Assembly: GCA_028551475.1 (NCBI GenBank)
Contig: CM052359.1
Span: 20,151,583-20,215,582, forward strand
Reading direction: 5' to 3'
DNA: 64,000 bases
Source: Casuarina equisetifolia
Taxonomy: Eukaryota; Streptophyta; Magnoliopsida; Fagales; Casuarinaceae
The notes below the pieces were generated by a model, which made no database searches, was not told the origin of the DNA, and worked only from the letters and a program-made list of their open reading frames with translations. Shown here piece by piece: positions 1 through 11,505 of this stretch (position 1 is its first letter; every line of letters starts with the position of its first letter). Made by a program: the position numbers and the translations under genes.

Positions 1-507
1 CCCAATCAAGTATAAGATCAAGAGAACAACGAAAATCGCAATTCCAATATTAGAGAATCCGCAGAAGAGTGCCCACAAGCAGAATAGTACTGCAGCAGTG
101 ACTTCATAGACTAAAAGAACAAGGAAAATCCATAAGAAAGTGACCATAAGTCTCTTCCAGACCCTTGGGGTAACGCCTATGACCTTCTTGAAAGTCGCCT
201 CCTTTGCGGTGTATATGGATGCGATGGTGTAAACAACTGCGGAGGTGGAAACAAGGGAGAGGATGAGAAGGAAGATGAAATACACAGCTTCGAAGAGCCA
301 AAAGTAGACCCTGTTACGGGCCCTGTTGATCTTGCCGGAAAGAAGCTCGGAGATTTGAATGTGAAAAAGGTAAATAAAGGAGAAGGGGAGAATAAGAGCT
401 AGAGTGATTTGGCTGAAGATTTTCTTCCATGAAAAGACAATTTTAAAGGACTCCTTAAAGATCCCAAAGAAGCCAAGAACCCGCAGTTCTTCTTGTCCTC
501 TGTCCAT
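1..507 (-). CDS. Multi-pass membrane protein of unknown function, 5' part only
   Basis: An open frame runs on the minus strand from an ATG at 507-505 to the left window edge without a stop: 169 codons visible and the rest lies outside. The protein starts with MDRGQEELRVLGFFGIFKES, followed by hydrophobic stretches at about residues 33-48, 68-95, 118-140 and 145-169, so it is a multi-pass membrane protein. The N-terminus and the pattern of membrane segments resemble a plant-specific family of uncharacterised membrane proteins, some of which are named in databases as polyadenylate-binding protein 1-B-binding proteins. That name has no clear functional basis and I would not infer RNA binding from it. 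The start is supported by the in-frame ATG and the family-like N-terminus. The gene is divergent from the polygalacturonase gene, with about 1 kb between the two starts. Confidence 0.7.
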   Translation of the reverse strand, partial: MDRGQEELRVLGFFGIFKESFKIVFSWKKIFSQITLALILPFSFIYLFHIQISELLSGKINRARNRVYFWLFEAVYFIFLLILSLVSTSAVVYTIASIYTAKEATFKKVIGVTPRVWKRLMVTFLWIFLVLLVYEVTAAVLFCLWALFCGFSNIGIAIFVVLLILYLIG

Positions 508-1541
508 GGTCTCTTTTTTTCTCGTCTACAAAAAAAGAGGAAGAAGAAGGTAAGCTTTATAAGCTGCCGAGACCCTACGGACGACTGAACTTGGTCTTCA
601 AGGAAATTGCCAGCAAGGAAACTTTATCTCGAGGAAAGCTTTAATTATTACTCTCTTTTATATAATTTCCAACATCCCCGTCAAAGAAGACCACGTAAAC
701 GCAGCCCAACTTTGACCAGGCACCCCCGTTCCACACGGAGGCCCACAGTCAAAATCTTCTGGGCCTTTTGGCCCAATAGGTTATGTTTCTGCAGTTAGTT
801 TTAAATTTGAAATAATCAGCAAGTAGTCCACCAAACAAGGTCCAATATCACACGTTACGTTTAATTAAATTTTGCATCAAGACTTGTACGAAAACCATAT
901 TGAGTACCAATCAAATCAAGTGTCGTAGAGACCGCCCGTTTCCGGATCCAGATCCGACACAACCAGTACCAAGTCCACGCGGTCCTTCTTCATTAAGCAA
1001 TTCACGATCCACCGCTTGGGACTTCTTATCAAAACCCTTTCGACAAAAGTGAATAAAAAAGTCCGTGGATTCCCAGAGATCCCCGTGAATGGCGTTTCCT
1101 GCCCACCACATTGACCAATAATCAATCCAAATCGCGTCCGATTCTCTCCCATCACGCGTGCATCCTCTGCCACGTTGCGTCAAAGCACACAAGTCAACCC
1201 ATATTTCGTAGTCTAGCCGGCCGAGTCTCTCCTGGAAAATGGTCTTGTCCGTATGCGATAATGAACCTGGTACAAACGTTGAACTTTTTCGATCCGGACC
1301 CCACGCTTTCTTACACGCTCCAATTCGGCCGTCACGCGCAGCACGCACCAACCTTCGACATCTCCGTACATCTCCACGCCCACGTTCGTTACACCGTCTT
1401 CCTGTAAACCCAACCCCCGTGTTCGCCACGCACTGTTGTATTCACCGCCAGTTCACGCACATCTCTGTATATCCATCCCTTCTAGATATTCCATTATTTA
1501 GTTTCTCTGTTTTTATCTGTATTCGGGAGTTCCGGTGCTGC
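508..1541. promoter_or_regulatory. Divergent intergenic region between the membrane protein and polygalacturonase genes
   Basis: This 1.03-kb stretch separates two divergently transcribed starts (507 minus, 1542 plus), so it must hold both promoters and 5' leaders. It contains several open frames on both strands without recognisable protein similarity. An in-frame extension of the polygalacturonase reaches back to 1239 but adds an arginine- and histidine-rich sequence unlike that family. No clear TATA element could be assigned. Confidence 0.4.
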
Positions 1542-4500
1542 ATGCAAAAGATGAACTCCGAAAAACCGTTCTCGGATGTACTCACGGGCAATTTTATCAG
1601 ACCCGCATGGGTGCCTCTGATTCTGTTGTTCACGTTCCTGGCGATCCTGTCCGTCCAATTCTCAACGGGACCCTTTTTCCCGGCGCAGTTGATATCCGGG
1701 TTGGCCGAACCCGATGAGGCAGCGGATGAGCCCAGAACATGCGCTTGGTTTTTCGGGGACCTGCCGAGGAGAAAGGTGGTGATTTCGATCACGGAGTTCG
1801 GAGGAGTTGGCGACGGCAAAACGTCCAACACGGAAGCCTTTCGGAGGGCGCTTCGGTACATGCAGGGTTTGGGCGAGAAAGGGGGATCCCAGCTGAACGT
1901 GCCCCGGGGGAGGTGGCTCACTGGCAGCTTTAACCTCACCAGTAATTTCACCCTCTTTCTTCAAGAAGGCGCTGTAATTCTTGGCTCCCAGGTACGTTAA
2001 AAAAAAAATATTATTTAATATCAGAATTCATTCTTCTATTCTTATTGTTATAGAGCAGAGTCTGAATTATTTAATTTCAAATATGGATCAAATTGTATTA
2101 TCTTTGACGTTCTTACAAAGGAGGGTTCACCTTTTACGGAGGAAGGCCGAGACTAGGGAAAGCTTGTCTTGGTTGTCGTGTTCATTCGGGTTTTGAATGG
2201 AAAAGGTGTACGAAAGTTTGAAACGTTGAGCTAAAGTAGCGGAAGGAAATTTCGTGCCCGTTTCAATTTGTGCCGTTTGCGTGTGTAATTATTACCTAAT
2301 AGCTGGCTTGCTCTCTCATTTATATGAACTTTACCTCTTTTTTTTTTGTGATTAAAGCGGGGGCCGTAACTTCAGTCAGTACCCGTTTGTGTGTGTAATA
2401 TGTGTTTGCTAAGTTATTCTTTTTCTTTTTCTCTTTATTTCGTTCTAAAATGTTTATAGGACCCAGAAGAATGGCCAATTATAGAGCCACTGCCTTCTTA
2501 TGGAAGAGGGAGAGAGAGATTAGGAGGAAGACACATAAGCCTTCTACATGGAGATGGTCTCACTAATGTTGTTATTACAGGTACCATACCCCACCTTTTT
2601 TTGTTTTTCCCTTTGATGCTCACTTTTATTATTCTAGTGCCATTAGTGACACTGAAAGTATGTATAAAAATGGAAGGGGACCTTTTCCTAGAAGATACTT
2701 ATCTTAATTTCATGTCATACATGGGTAAGAAGTAGGTCTTATTCTGAGTGCGGTAGGGAACAAAATAAGTCATTTTTTTAAGTTAGAAGGAGTTATCAAG
2801 CAGATAATGTCATATTTATTTAATAAGCACCTTTAATCTTTTGTGTGGATGCTATTTCCAAGTCATTATCCTGCCGCTTCTTTATGATACTAGAGAGCAC
2901 GCTATGCATCATAACTTTCCAACAGCTAAGCAAGCGGCACTTTTCTGTAATAATATGAATCAAAAATAGTTGTGGAAACAGCAGAACTTTGCAGGAGAGG
3001 TCACTCTTATTCAAATGATTCTTTTTTATTATTGCACATTGCTTTCTTCTTTTTATCAGGATCGTATATTTTAGGGGAGGGAAGGAGGATTGAGGCATCA
3101 TCTCTTTTTTTGTTTGTTTTTTTTTTCTTTATAATGTAACTTATTTTCTTATTTAAAGATTGTTTGTCAAATACTAGTGCTAGGTTTCACGTCAAATCAT
3201 ACAGTATGAAGAATTATCTGAATGATGCTTATGTGTATATTATTAGTGTGTGTAGACATTGTATCTGATGTCTCCATCTGACATTTAAAGGTGTCTAGTC
3301 TATTTTATCTCGCAGGACATAACGGAACGATTGACGGCCAAGGGAAGATGTGGTGGGACCTATGGTGGAATAGAACATTGGAACATACCAGAGGCCACCT
3401 TGTTGAGCTAATGAACTCTAACAACATACTCATCTCAAATCTAACTTTTCTCAATTCTCCATTTTGGACCATTCATCCTGTTTACTGCAGGTTCAATTTC
3501 CTGCCCCCACTTATTCTTATCTTGTTGATTTTATATGCTTTTAATTCGTATGTAAAATCTAACTCTGATATTAACATAAGATCCAATTCCCTTGTGCCAA
3601 AAGGATAAAAGGTGTGTTGGTTTGATTCTACATTGAGTAGAATTCAAAAAACTAACATAATCTCAATGGATTAGAGGATATCACTTTGGTTTCTTCCCTG
3701 GTATGCTACTCTTTAGTTGGACTTACTATTTACCTTGTATTTGTTTCAGTAAAGTTGTTATCAAAGACATGACAATTTTGGCTCCTCTCAACGCACCGAA
3801 TACTGATGGTATAGACCCAGGTATATTAAAAGATTCCTCTTCTCGCATTCTGTGTACTCTGCATTGCTTTAAATCTCTTATTGCCCAATGCCATTGAAGA
3901 AAGAAAACCCAAGATGAAGAGCTTTAATTTCTGATACAACTATGCAGACTCGAGCATCAACGTGTGTATTGAAGACTGTTATATAGAGAGCGGGGACGAT
4001 CTTGTGGCAGTAAAGAGTGGTTGGGACCAATATGGAATGGCCATGTCCCGTCCAAGCTCTAACATTATTGTCAGAAGAGTCTCAGGCACTACCCCTACCT
4101 GTTCCGGGGTTGGAATTGGGAGTGAGATGTCTGGTGGGATATCAAACGTAACTGTCGAGGATTTGCATGTCTGGGATTCGGCAGCTGGGTTGCGTATAAA
4201 ATCAGACACAGGTAGAGGGGGATATATAGCAAATATTAGTTTTAGTAACATCACTCTGGAGAGAGTCAAGATACCCATAAGATTCAGTAGGGGCTCAAAT
4301 GACCATCCTGACGAAGGATGGGATCCAAAAGCTCTACCAAAAGTAAAGGGTATTTTCATAAGTAACGTGGTTAGTTTAAATTCAACGAAAGCACCTCTGT
4401 TGGAGGGCATTAAGGGTGCGTCATTTCAAGAGATATGCTTAACAAATGTCAATCTGGTTGGCTTATCTCCCTCAGCAACATGGCATTGTGAATCTGTTTC

Positions 4501-4585
4501 AGGATTTGCCAGAAAGGTGTATCCAAAGCCATGTCCAGAGTTGCAAGATAATGGGTCTTCCTCCTGGTGTTCACACAACGTATAG
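1542..4585 (+). CDS. Polygalacturonase-like glycoside hydrolase, family 28
   Basis: Five exons join in frame: 1542-1991, 2460-2580, 3316-3490, 3750-3820 and 3948-4585, giving 484 residues. GH28 enzymes hydrolyse alpha-1,4 linkages between galacturonic acid residues of pectin in the cell wall. A hydrophobic segment at about residues 22-40 would act as a signal anchor or signal peptide. The GH28 signatures appear in order: NTDGID near residue 266, SGDD near 287 and RIKS near 355. The usual third motif, GHG, is replaced here by SGVGIGSE, so the conserved histidine is absent while the catalytic aspartates are kept; many plant members of the 'probable polygalacturonase' clade show this. N-glycosylation sequons such as NLT and NFT are present. 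A second in-frame ATG lies at 1551. All introns are GT-AG. The substrate is inferred from the family only. Confidence 0.93.
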
Positions 4586-5901
4586 CTTCTTTGGGCAAAT
4601 CAAGGACTGGGTGTTGAGAAAAATCAGAATTGACATCTCAAAATTAGAATTCAGAAGTGAAGGGGTTCTCTTGAAAACTACTTCGCACGGTCGATCGCGC
4701 TATGGGAGAGTTGAATCAGGGCACACGTCGTGGGCTTTACAGGATTCAGCTTGTGCAGTTCAAATGAATTTATGTCCTTGACATGGACTGGCGTGTCTAT
4801 AATCTTGCTGAGCACCACGGGTCGGATATCAGTCATCAATTCTAATAGAAAAGCAATTTCCTTGTGAATTTGGAACTTGCTTGTCGTGACAGGTTTTGTT
4901 GATGATCTCTGGATTCTATAGGTTGAGTTACAGTTGCAAATTTTTTCGTTCAATCCTTAAATGTTCTTTTGTTAATTACTTACATTACACAATCAACCTT
5001 GAGAGAGAGAGAGAGATGCTGAGCATTTATAGAGATCCATCGTGAAATGTAATGGAAATTGTGATTCATTTCATTGATGCAAAAGTTCATGTTATTAGTT
5101 GAAAGTTTGGCGTCTTTGATGTGCTTCATGTTCACTTTCTAAAGAGTCTGACCATAAGAAAACATATTTCTGGCTGAAGAATAAATTAAATTACTCGTAC
5201 CTATTTAATATTGGATTTATTGAACACGAGGAGTTTTTAGAGGGCAAAGAAGAAAGATTTTATAAAAAAAAAAACTGTTTGTTAAGCTTTCGGAAAGAAC
5301 TTTTTGCTTTGAAATACAGAGATACATTTTTAATAAGACATTTAAGAAACAATATAATTTTCGAAACACATGCCACAAATCACTCAATAGAAAAATTAGA
5401 CAACGTATTCTTTAAATGACTTATCTCAATATTCTTATAGGATACTTTCAGGATGAATATTAATTTATTGTTTTCAATTACAAAATAAAAAGAGAAGAGG
5501 CGATCATTAAATCATTTTCAAAGTCACTAACCTAATCAGAGTAAATGTTGGTCAATCGCAACTAAATAAAACCAGTCACTTTTATTTTATAAGTTTGTTG
5601 AATGATCATGTTTAATTAAAATAAAGGCTATCACGCAATTACTTTTGTCTTGTTTGAATGTTCATATGATTACATTTTATTAAAAGAAAGAAGATTATAT
5701 TACCATCGCAGGCTCTTGGGGTTGAAGAACACAATTACTTTAGTTTCTATGTCCAGTCTATGAAAACAAGCTTTGGGTGTTCAGAAGGAAAGCTGAACTT
5801 GAGAAAGAAGATTGCAAAACATACTGATGTAGAGTTTCTTCAATGGAAATTTAGGTACAAGTTGGAGGAAATCACAAGGAGAAAGAAAAGGACGACCCTT
5901 T
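4586..5901. other. Intergenic, 3' flanks of the polygalacturonase and PsaN genes
   Basis: This AT-rich stretch lies between two convergent 3' ends. It holds a short GA run near 4999-5016 and otherwise nothing I recognise. Open frames here are short and lack similarity to known families. Confidence 0.5.
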
Positions 5902-6620
5902 TTACCATTTCCAGAAAACATTGGAACCACACTTGTATTTTTCCTTCCCTTCGCATTCCAACTCCAAGTCGTCACTGATAAATGGCACTTTCTGCAGCAT
6001 CCCACAATCAATCAAGGAGAACCAGTCAAACAAAATCCAATGGGGAAACAAACCAAGAAATTAATGACTCTGATTTCAATTACAGGATCAAACCTTTTGC
6101 TTGGCAAGATCTTGGCAGCCGGTGAAGTTCTCAGGGAACTTGCAAGTGCCAAATTCAACTGTGTAAGCGCGCGCAAAGTTTGCACCACTTGTCGCCCTCC
6201 TCTTCTTGTCATTCAGCTCCTATTACAACGCTCAATCTTAGTATAAGTCCCAGTTCAGAAACCAAATATGACCGAGCATTAAGTGCATAACCAAGCAACA
6301 TAGCGAACCTTGTTAGCTTTACTCCTTTCGAGGTATTCTTCAATGACCCCGGCGTTGGCAGAGGAATTGACGGCGGCTGCGGCAGTTGCGAAAAGAGCGG
6401 CGGACAGGGAAAGCAGAGCAGCCCTTCTTCCTTCACTTCCTCTGGATTCTTTTGCTTCGGAAACTCTAGCCTGTTGCGCCCTTATGACGGGCAACTTGTG
6501 ACCAGGCGCAACTGGGGTTGCAACAGAAGGCACCGAAGCAAGCTTTGCATTAAGCTCGGACGATCCTGCGCCCGAGATGGCATAGTTACAGGCCAAAACG
6601 CTAGAGTTCATGGCTGCCAT
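5902..6620 (-). CDS. PSAN: Photosystem I reaction centre subunit N, chloroplast precursor
   Basis: Three minus-strand exons join in frame: 6620-6309, 6219-6094 and 5991-5902, giving 175 residues. PsaN is a small extrinsic subunit on the lumenal side of photosystem I and helps plastocyanin donate electrons. The precursor has a bipartite targeting region: a stroma-directing part, then a twin arginine at residues 65-66 followed by an alanine-rich hydrophobic stretch that ends ANA at residue 90. This indicates the Tat route into the lumen. The mature protein would start GVIEEYLE and have 85 residues, the usual size. Its cysteine-containing core (FGTCKFPENFTGCQDLAKQK) and its end (CGSNVFWKW) match the family closely. 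The start ATG gives MAAMNSS, typical of the family. The promoter side carries a cluster of GATAA motifs. Confidence 0.97.
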
Positions 6621-6689
6621 TGCTGCAACTCCGGGTGCAATAGGAAAACAATATTCAGTTTTCTTTCTAAATTGTTAGCGTGTATTTGG

Positions 6690-6896
6690 GATAAGTGGAT
6701 AATGGATAAAGTGCGATGTGATAATGAATGCAATTGGAGATTGTGGTGGGAGCGTGGATAAGGTGAGATTGCCTCACTCCTATTGGCAAACGAGGCTCTT
6801 CTTGCTATTTTAGGCATCCAATTTCTGTGGTGACCTCCAATTTTGGTCCCACTCGGGAATCAAACTTTGTGCTTGGCATCTCTCTGTTTAGATAAG
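6690..6896 (-). promoter_or_regulatory. Cluster of GATAA (I-box-like) motifs upstream of PsaN
   Basis: Upstream of the PsaN start the plus strand shows GATAAG at 6690, GATAAT at 6698, GATAAA at 6705, GATAAT at 6720, GATAAGG at 6757 and GATAAGG at 6891. Read on the gene's strand these are TTATC motifs 70-276 bases before the ATG. I-box/GATA motifs are known in light-regulated photosynthesis promoters. Some copies may lie in the 5' leader, because the transcription start is not known. Confidence 0.45.
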
Positions 6897-7836
6897 GGAA
6901 ATGAGAATCAATAACCCAAGTATTGGTCATTTGTGCAAAACTTAAGGCTGCTCCCACAAAATCAGATCCTTTTTAAGAGATTGTCAAGCATGAAGGGTGA
7001 AAAGGATTTTAATTGTCTAAGTTTGGTTTTAATAAAATCTCAAACTTAGACGTGCTACAACCCAATATTTTATGAAATTTGTTGAGGAACAATTTTAGTG
7101 TTTTGATAAAGCTTCAATTAGCATCCTAAAAAAAAAAAAAAAAAAATTTTGAGTGAAGCCTTTCCCTTTCCTGGAAGTGTAAAAAACTTCAACTTAAGTT
7201 TTTAAAGCGTGAGATTTTTAAATCAACATTGATGCATTTTACATTTAGTTCTCTTCTTTTGATTATATATTCTATCTTTTTCAGTGACATGTGGAAAGAT
7301 ACTCAGTTAATGCATGTTGAGTTACTTTAAAAATATTGTTATATACAAGTTTGTGTATGGATGGTGTATCGACGCTTTTTTAATATGAGTGGGTGGTGTC
7401 AAGTGACTTTTCCAACATGTGTTTACTTTTGCCAACAAACTACTAATGATTCCATGTTCAACTAACGATTAATTCTGGATTAAAGTAGAGTGTCCCCATG
7501 ACCCATAAAACAGTATAAACACCCAACAACTGAATGTAAAGCTTCTGCATTTTCTGCACCCCCCCCCCCCCCCCCCCCCCCCCCCAAAGAAAAAAGAAAA
7601 ATGGAAGAGCTCTCTCAATGGTAAAATTCGTGTAAGACGTTGCGTCAACTAACAAGGTGTTCATACCACTAGAACATTAGAAGCAGCATCATGTATATTC
7701 ATCTTAAACCTTTTCGTAGATCTTCATAATTGCTTCACTTGAAATGTCCAAAAACATGTGAAAACTAAGCTGAATTGAGAGGCAGACCAATAACTAGTCA
7801 AAATTGTTCCCCTCAGCCAGAGTGTTGCTCAATCCG
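6897..7836. other. Intergenic, PsaN upstream to SWIM gene 3' end
   Basis: No coding region is supported. The stretch holds an 11-base inverted repeat (7015-7025 with 7041-7051), an A-run near 7130-7146 and a 27-base C-run at 7559-7585. The part below 7836 would include the 3' untranslated region of the SWIM gene. Confidence 0.5.
7559..7585. repeat. Poly-C homopolymer, 27 bases
   Basis: Twenty-seven consecutive C residues are seen directly. Runs of this length are rare in plant unique DNA and their length is often uncertain in assemblies. Confidence 0.9.
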
Positions 7837-10800
7837 TCAAGACTGATATGCATCAATGTCAAGCTCCGGTGAATATTCTCCACGGTCAATTTCATCTTCC
7901 AGGAAGAGACCAAAACGTTTAACTCTTCCAACTTGAGAGTCGCTTACAACTAATCTGCATGCAAATAATCGTGTCTGACAACCAGAAAATATACATGTCT
8001 TACGTAGATCTACAAAAATGAAGATAATAAATACATATATGTTAATAAGGATTTTCAGCATTGTACTCTCTCAAAGCATACATACACTTCAAGGTATCCG
8101 AGGAGAAAAACAGCACAAAAAATGTAATTACAATGGATAGGGATTTAAGGAATGTGACACAAGATGAAGTATACCTACTAAGTCCAATGAAAATCTTTGT
8201 ACAGATGACTTGTTTGGAAAGGTGCCCTTGAAATGCACTCCATCATGAATGTGCAACACTTGTCAAATTAAATAAATCTTTCATTTAGCTCATGTCATCT
8301 TTCATTCTGCCAATCCGTTCGTCGTCTTTGATAATGCACAGCATATATCATCCTAGGTTATATGCTGGTAAAAGCTTAACTCCACCAGTAATGGAGTTCA
8401 AGTAATCGGGGCTTCAAACAATTTGAAGATAAAGAAAACTGTGAAGTTAAATCTAGTTTGCTTCAATCAGAACTATCCCAGAAGAAACCCTGTATCCATC
8501 CACTCTTGCAATTTACCTTAACCTTGACAATCTTTTCCGCTTCTGATTCTTCCGAGCAGAAAGAGTCTTCATACCTTTAGAACTAGATGGAAGAGGCAAA
8601 GCGGATGATGGCTTGCCAACATATGTTCTGCCCTTCTTTGAAACCCACTTCAATGGCAGATTATTTACCACAGTCCCAATATCATTAGCACTTGTCAGCT
8701 CAACAAGTTTCTGAATTTGATCAAGCATGTGGTGAGTCCAGGCCATGGACAGATCTAGTGAAACTGAATCATCCATGGGTTTTCTCCATAGATTCATCAG
8801 TATCTCTTTATATGACTGAAAAGACATAGAAGGTTGATAACTTTTGTAATTTCTGCACATCATATTGACCTTGATTACATGCTTGCAAAGGTTTCCTTGC
8901 ATTGACCATGCACAATCACAGAATGCAAATTCAGTTCCAGGATTCCACACTAGACGAGTTAGATTGCTATCTCTCTGACTCAAAACCTTGGCAAAGAGCT
9001 GGTTCTGATCATCCAAGGTAACAGCAGAATCAGGAATCTGCAGTGCCCTATGCCATGATGTTGAAGCAATATAGTCCTCCTTTACGCTTAGAAAAGAATC
9101 ACTTTCATCCGCATAGCGATCAAGCCAGTAGCTTGAATGCAGCTCAGTAGTCAGCTTGTGCACTAGCCAGTCAACCCTCTGAAGTGCACCAAGATGTGTA
9201 TCATCAAACAGTTTGGCTTTGAGCTTCACATGGTAGGCTTCTATGGCACCAGATGCCTCCTGACTAGCAAGTGGAACAGTTCTGATTGTTGAAAGCCACA
9301 TTTCTGCTCAAGAAAGAGCAAGCAATGTTAGATACAAAAAATCCCAAGGCAATTTAACATGTAAAGTGTCTTGTATCATCAGTATAAATGTCTTTGCATG
9401 TGCATTTATAAGTCCTAGAGAGAGAAATCGAACCAATTTTAGGCACCCAAGAAGCCTTGAAATATTCCATAAAAGTAGTTTGATCAACAAAATCCTGGGC
9501 TAGTTCTTCCAAGGCAACAAGAGTGTCAACTCCATCCCAAATGCTGTACACTATCTTCCCCAGCCGTTTAAAAATTTCACGCTGGACTTCAATGTTGTTG
9601 CATCTCTTGACAATATTCCTTAGCCATGATCTACGAACACGCCAGAGGGAAAAAAGAACAGGACAGCAGAATACATCCCTGGAGAAAAGGTCAACAGTAT
9701 CTGTAAATTACACCATTCTAATTTTGACCATTTTTGTTTCAAAAGAGAAAGTAAGAGCAAGTCATTCTTGCCTTATGGGATCAGTTTCTGCTGCTGCATC
9801 ATCAATTAAAAAACCATTGATCTTCCACCCAGCCTCAAGACTACGAGCTCGGCCAAGTAGAGCTTTCATCCATTTAGTCATGTCTGGCTTTGCAAAGCTG
9901 CGTGTGATAACCCATGCAACAGGAAGGGCATGCTGCCTTGAATCAAACACAAGAAGTGTGCACAAGGGGTACTGCAATTCAACAAATAATGAAATGACAT
10001 AAATATCTTCTCAACCAACTCTTCTAAAGCTAGTGTGAATGAGGATCAATGAGTTAAATACCTTAAGTCTTTTTATGCCAAATGTTGAGTCAGCAGCCAT
10101 GAGACTGCGATGGCCAAAACGGATCATTTGTTGCAGTTGCCATTCCGTTTGAATGCCCAAAATGAAAGGATCTGCTTCTGAGGTATCTTGATAAAAGAAA
10201 ATTGATTTTTTATTGCGCTCAGCCCACATCCGGATGCTAGCTTGATCGTCTAGATCCAGCTCATGGGTAGATCGTTTTATAATCATTCCAAGTTTGTGGA
10301 CATACTGAGAAGCAAGACTATTAACCTTTGCATTAGAACCACAGTACCGTTGAATGCCTTCTATATGTTTCTCTAGCACATTTTCTTCAGGAATGCCAAG
10401 ATAAATCATAGACATCGTCTGCTGTTGAATCTCGTTGCAGATATATGGTATTTTCTTGGCACCAGGGCCAATAGCATCTCTGTCAAGTGGCCCATGACAG
10501 ACAAAGCCAGACTTGTTTACATGTCGCCTGTCACTGTAGTTATAAATAAGAAGTGCAAGTGATGGACGAGCATACAGGCGCTTCACCACAAAATGGCATG
10601 TGCAGCCCCGCATGGACTGAGGTCTAGCAGCACGATTGCGGGTGTTAAGTCGATATCTCCGACTAGGCAATACACCGCCACCTTCCCCATAGTTTTCAGG
10701 ACCAAAAGAGCACCAGTACCTGCACGAATCACAATAAGAAAATTCATGATAAGAGTTAAGTAAGCTTTGTGTCAATGAATAATAGTTTGTCTATATCGCT

Positions 10801-11505
10801 CATTTTGTATCCATCTAGACCCTCTCATGGCTCAAAACTCTCTCTCTCACTCACACACACACAAAAACAAGGTTGTTGTTGCCACTTCTCTGTGCTTTGC
10901 ACCACCTAACTCTTGAAAAATTCATGCCAGATCCAGAAACTGCTCACACTCTTGAAGGCTTTAAACCATCAAAGGAACTGACACACACACAAAAACAAGG
11001 TAGCTGTGGCCAGTTCTGTGTGTTTTGTACCACCTAACTCTAGAAAAAAATTTCACGCCAGATCCAGAAACTACTCATACTCTTGAAGGCTTTAAACCAT
11101 CAAGAGAACTGACTTGTCAGGGTTAGGTCACACAGCGTAAAGGACATTGCAAGAAAGGAATTCTACCATTAACCAAAAAGTAAACAATTAAAAGACAAAA
11201 GAGGAGATGAAGTTTCCAACCCACACAATAACTTACAGCCTATATTCCAAATATTCATCATCCTTGTACTCCTTCAAGCTTCCCAAAGTTCGTTTTCTTC
11301 CCCTCTCAATATGAAACCGAGTTGGGCATTCTACGTTAGAGCATTCACCAATTATAAATGCATCAACACGTTCATAAGGAATGAGGGCAACATCATCTTC
11401 TCGTTCAGGAGTACGAAACTTTGTCCAGGTCAAATCCACTGCACAGAACTCCTCTTCCGGTGGATCTTGCACTGGGAGATCAAGTATGGATTCTACAATA
11501 GCCAT
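7837..11505 (-). CDS. MULE-transposase-domain and SWIM zinc-finger protein
   Basis: Six minus-strand exons join in frame: 11505-11237, 10719-10062, 9971-9772, 9678-9434, 9303-8517 and 7954-7837, giving 758 residues. The middle (about residues 280-400) resembles the MULE transposase fold, with AADSTFG and the LLVFDSRQHALPVAWVI stretch. A SWIM zinc finger with CDC then CKH spacing (CxCx9CxH) lies near residues 583-600. The C-terminus is basic (KNQKRKRLSRLR). Plants carry a conserved single-copy family of such proteins, thought to be domesticated Mutator-like transposases, with no settled function; nuclear DNA binding is an inference. Intron 3 (9771-9679) starts with GC. If the last intron is not removed, a stop at 8515-8513 ends the protein after 720 residues. 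A TAG next to the start (TTATAG, then AAAATG) suggests a 5'-leader intron. Confidence 0.88.
10852..11112. repeat. Imperfect tandem duplication, period about 128 bp, in SWIM gene intron 1
   Basis: Two adjacent diverged copies (about 10852-10979 and 10980-11112) share CACACA, AAAAACAAGG, ACCACCTAACTCT, GCCAGATCCAGAAACT and GGCTTTAAACCATCAA in the same order. AAAAACAAGG recurs at 10863 and 10991. The CA-rich ends may have promoted slippage or unequal exchange. Confidence 0.85.

Noticed and set aside
911..1429. 172-codon minus-strand frame upstream of the polygalacturonase
   Set aside because: No family resemblance, overlaps other frames, and lies in the divergent promoter region.
1239..1541. 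In-frame N-terminal extension of the polygalacturonase
   Set aside because: The extra 101 residues are rich in R, H and P and unlike the family. The ATG at 1542 directly precedes the hydrophobic signal region.
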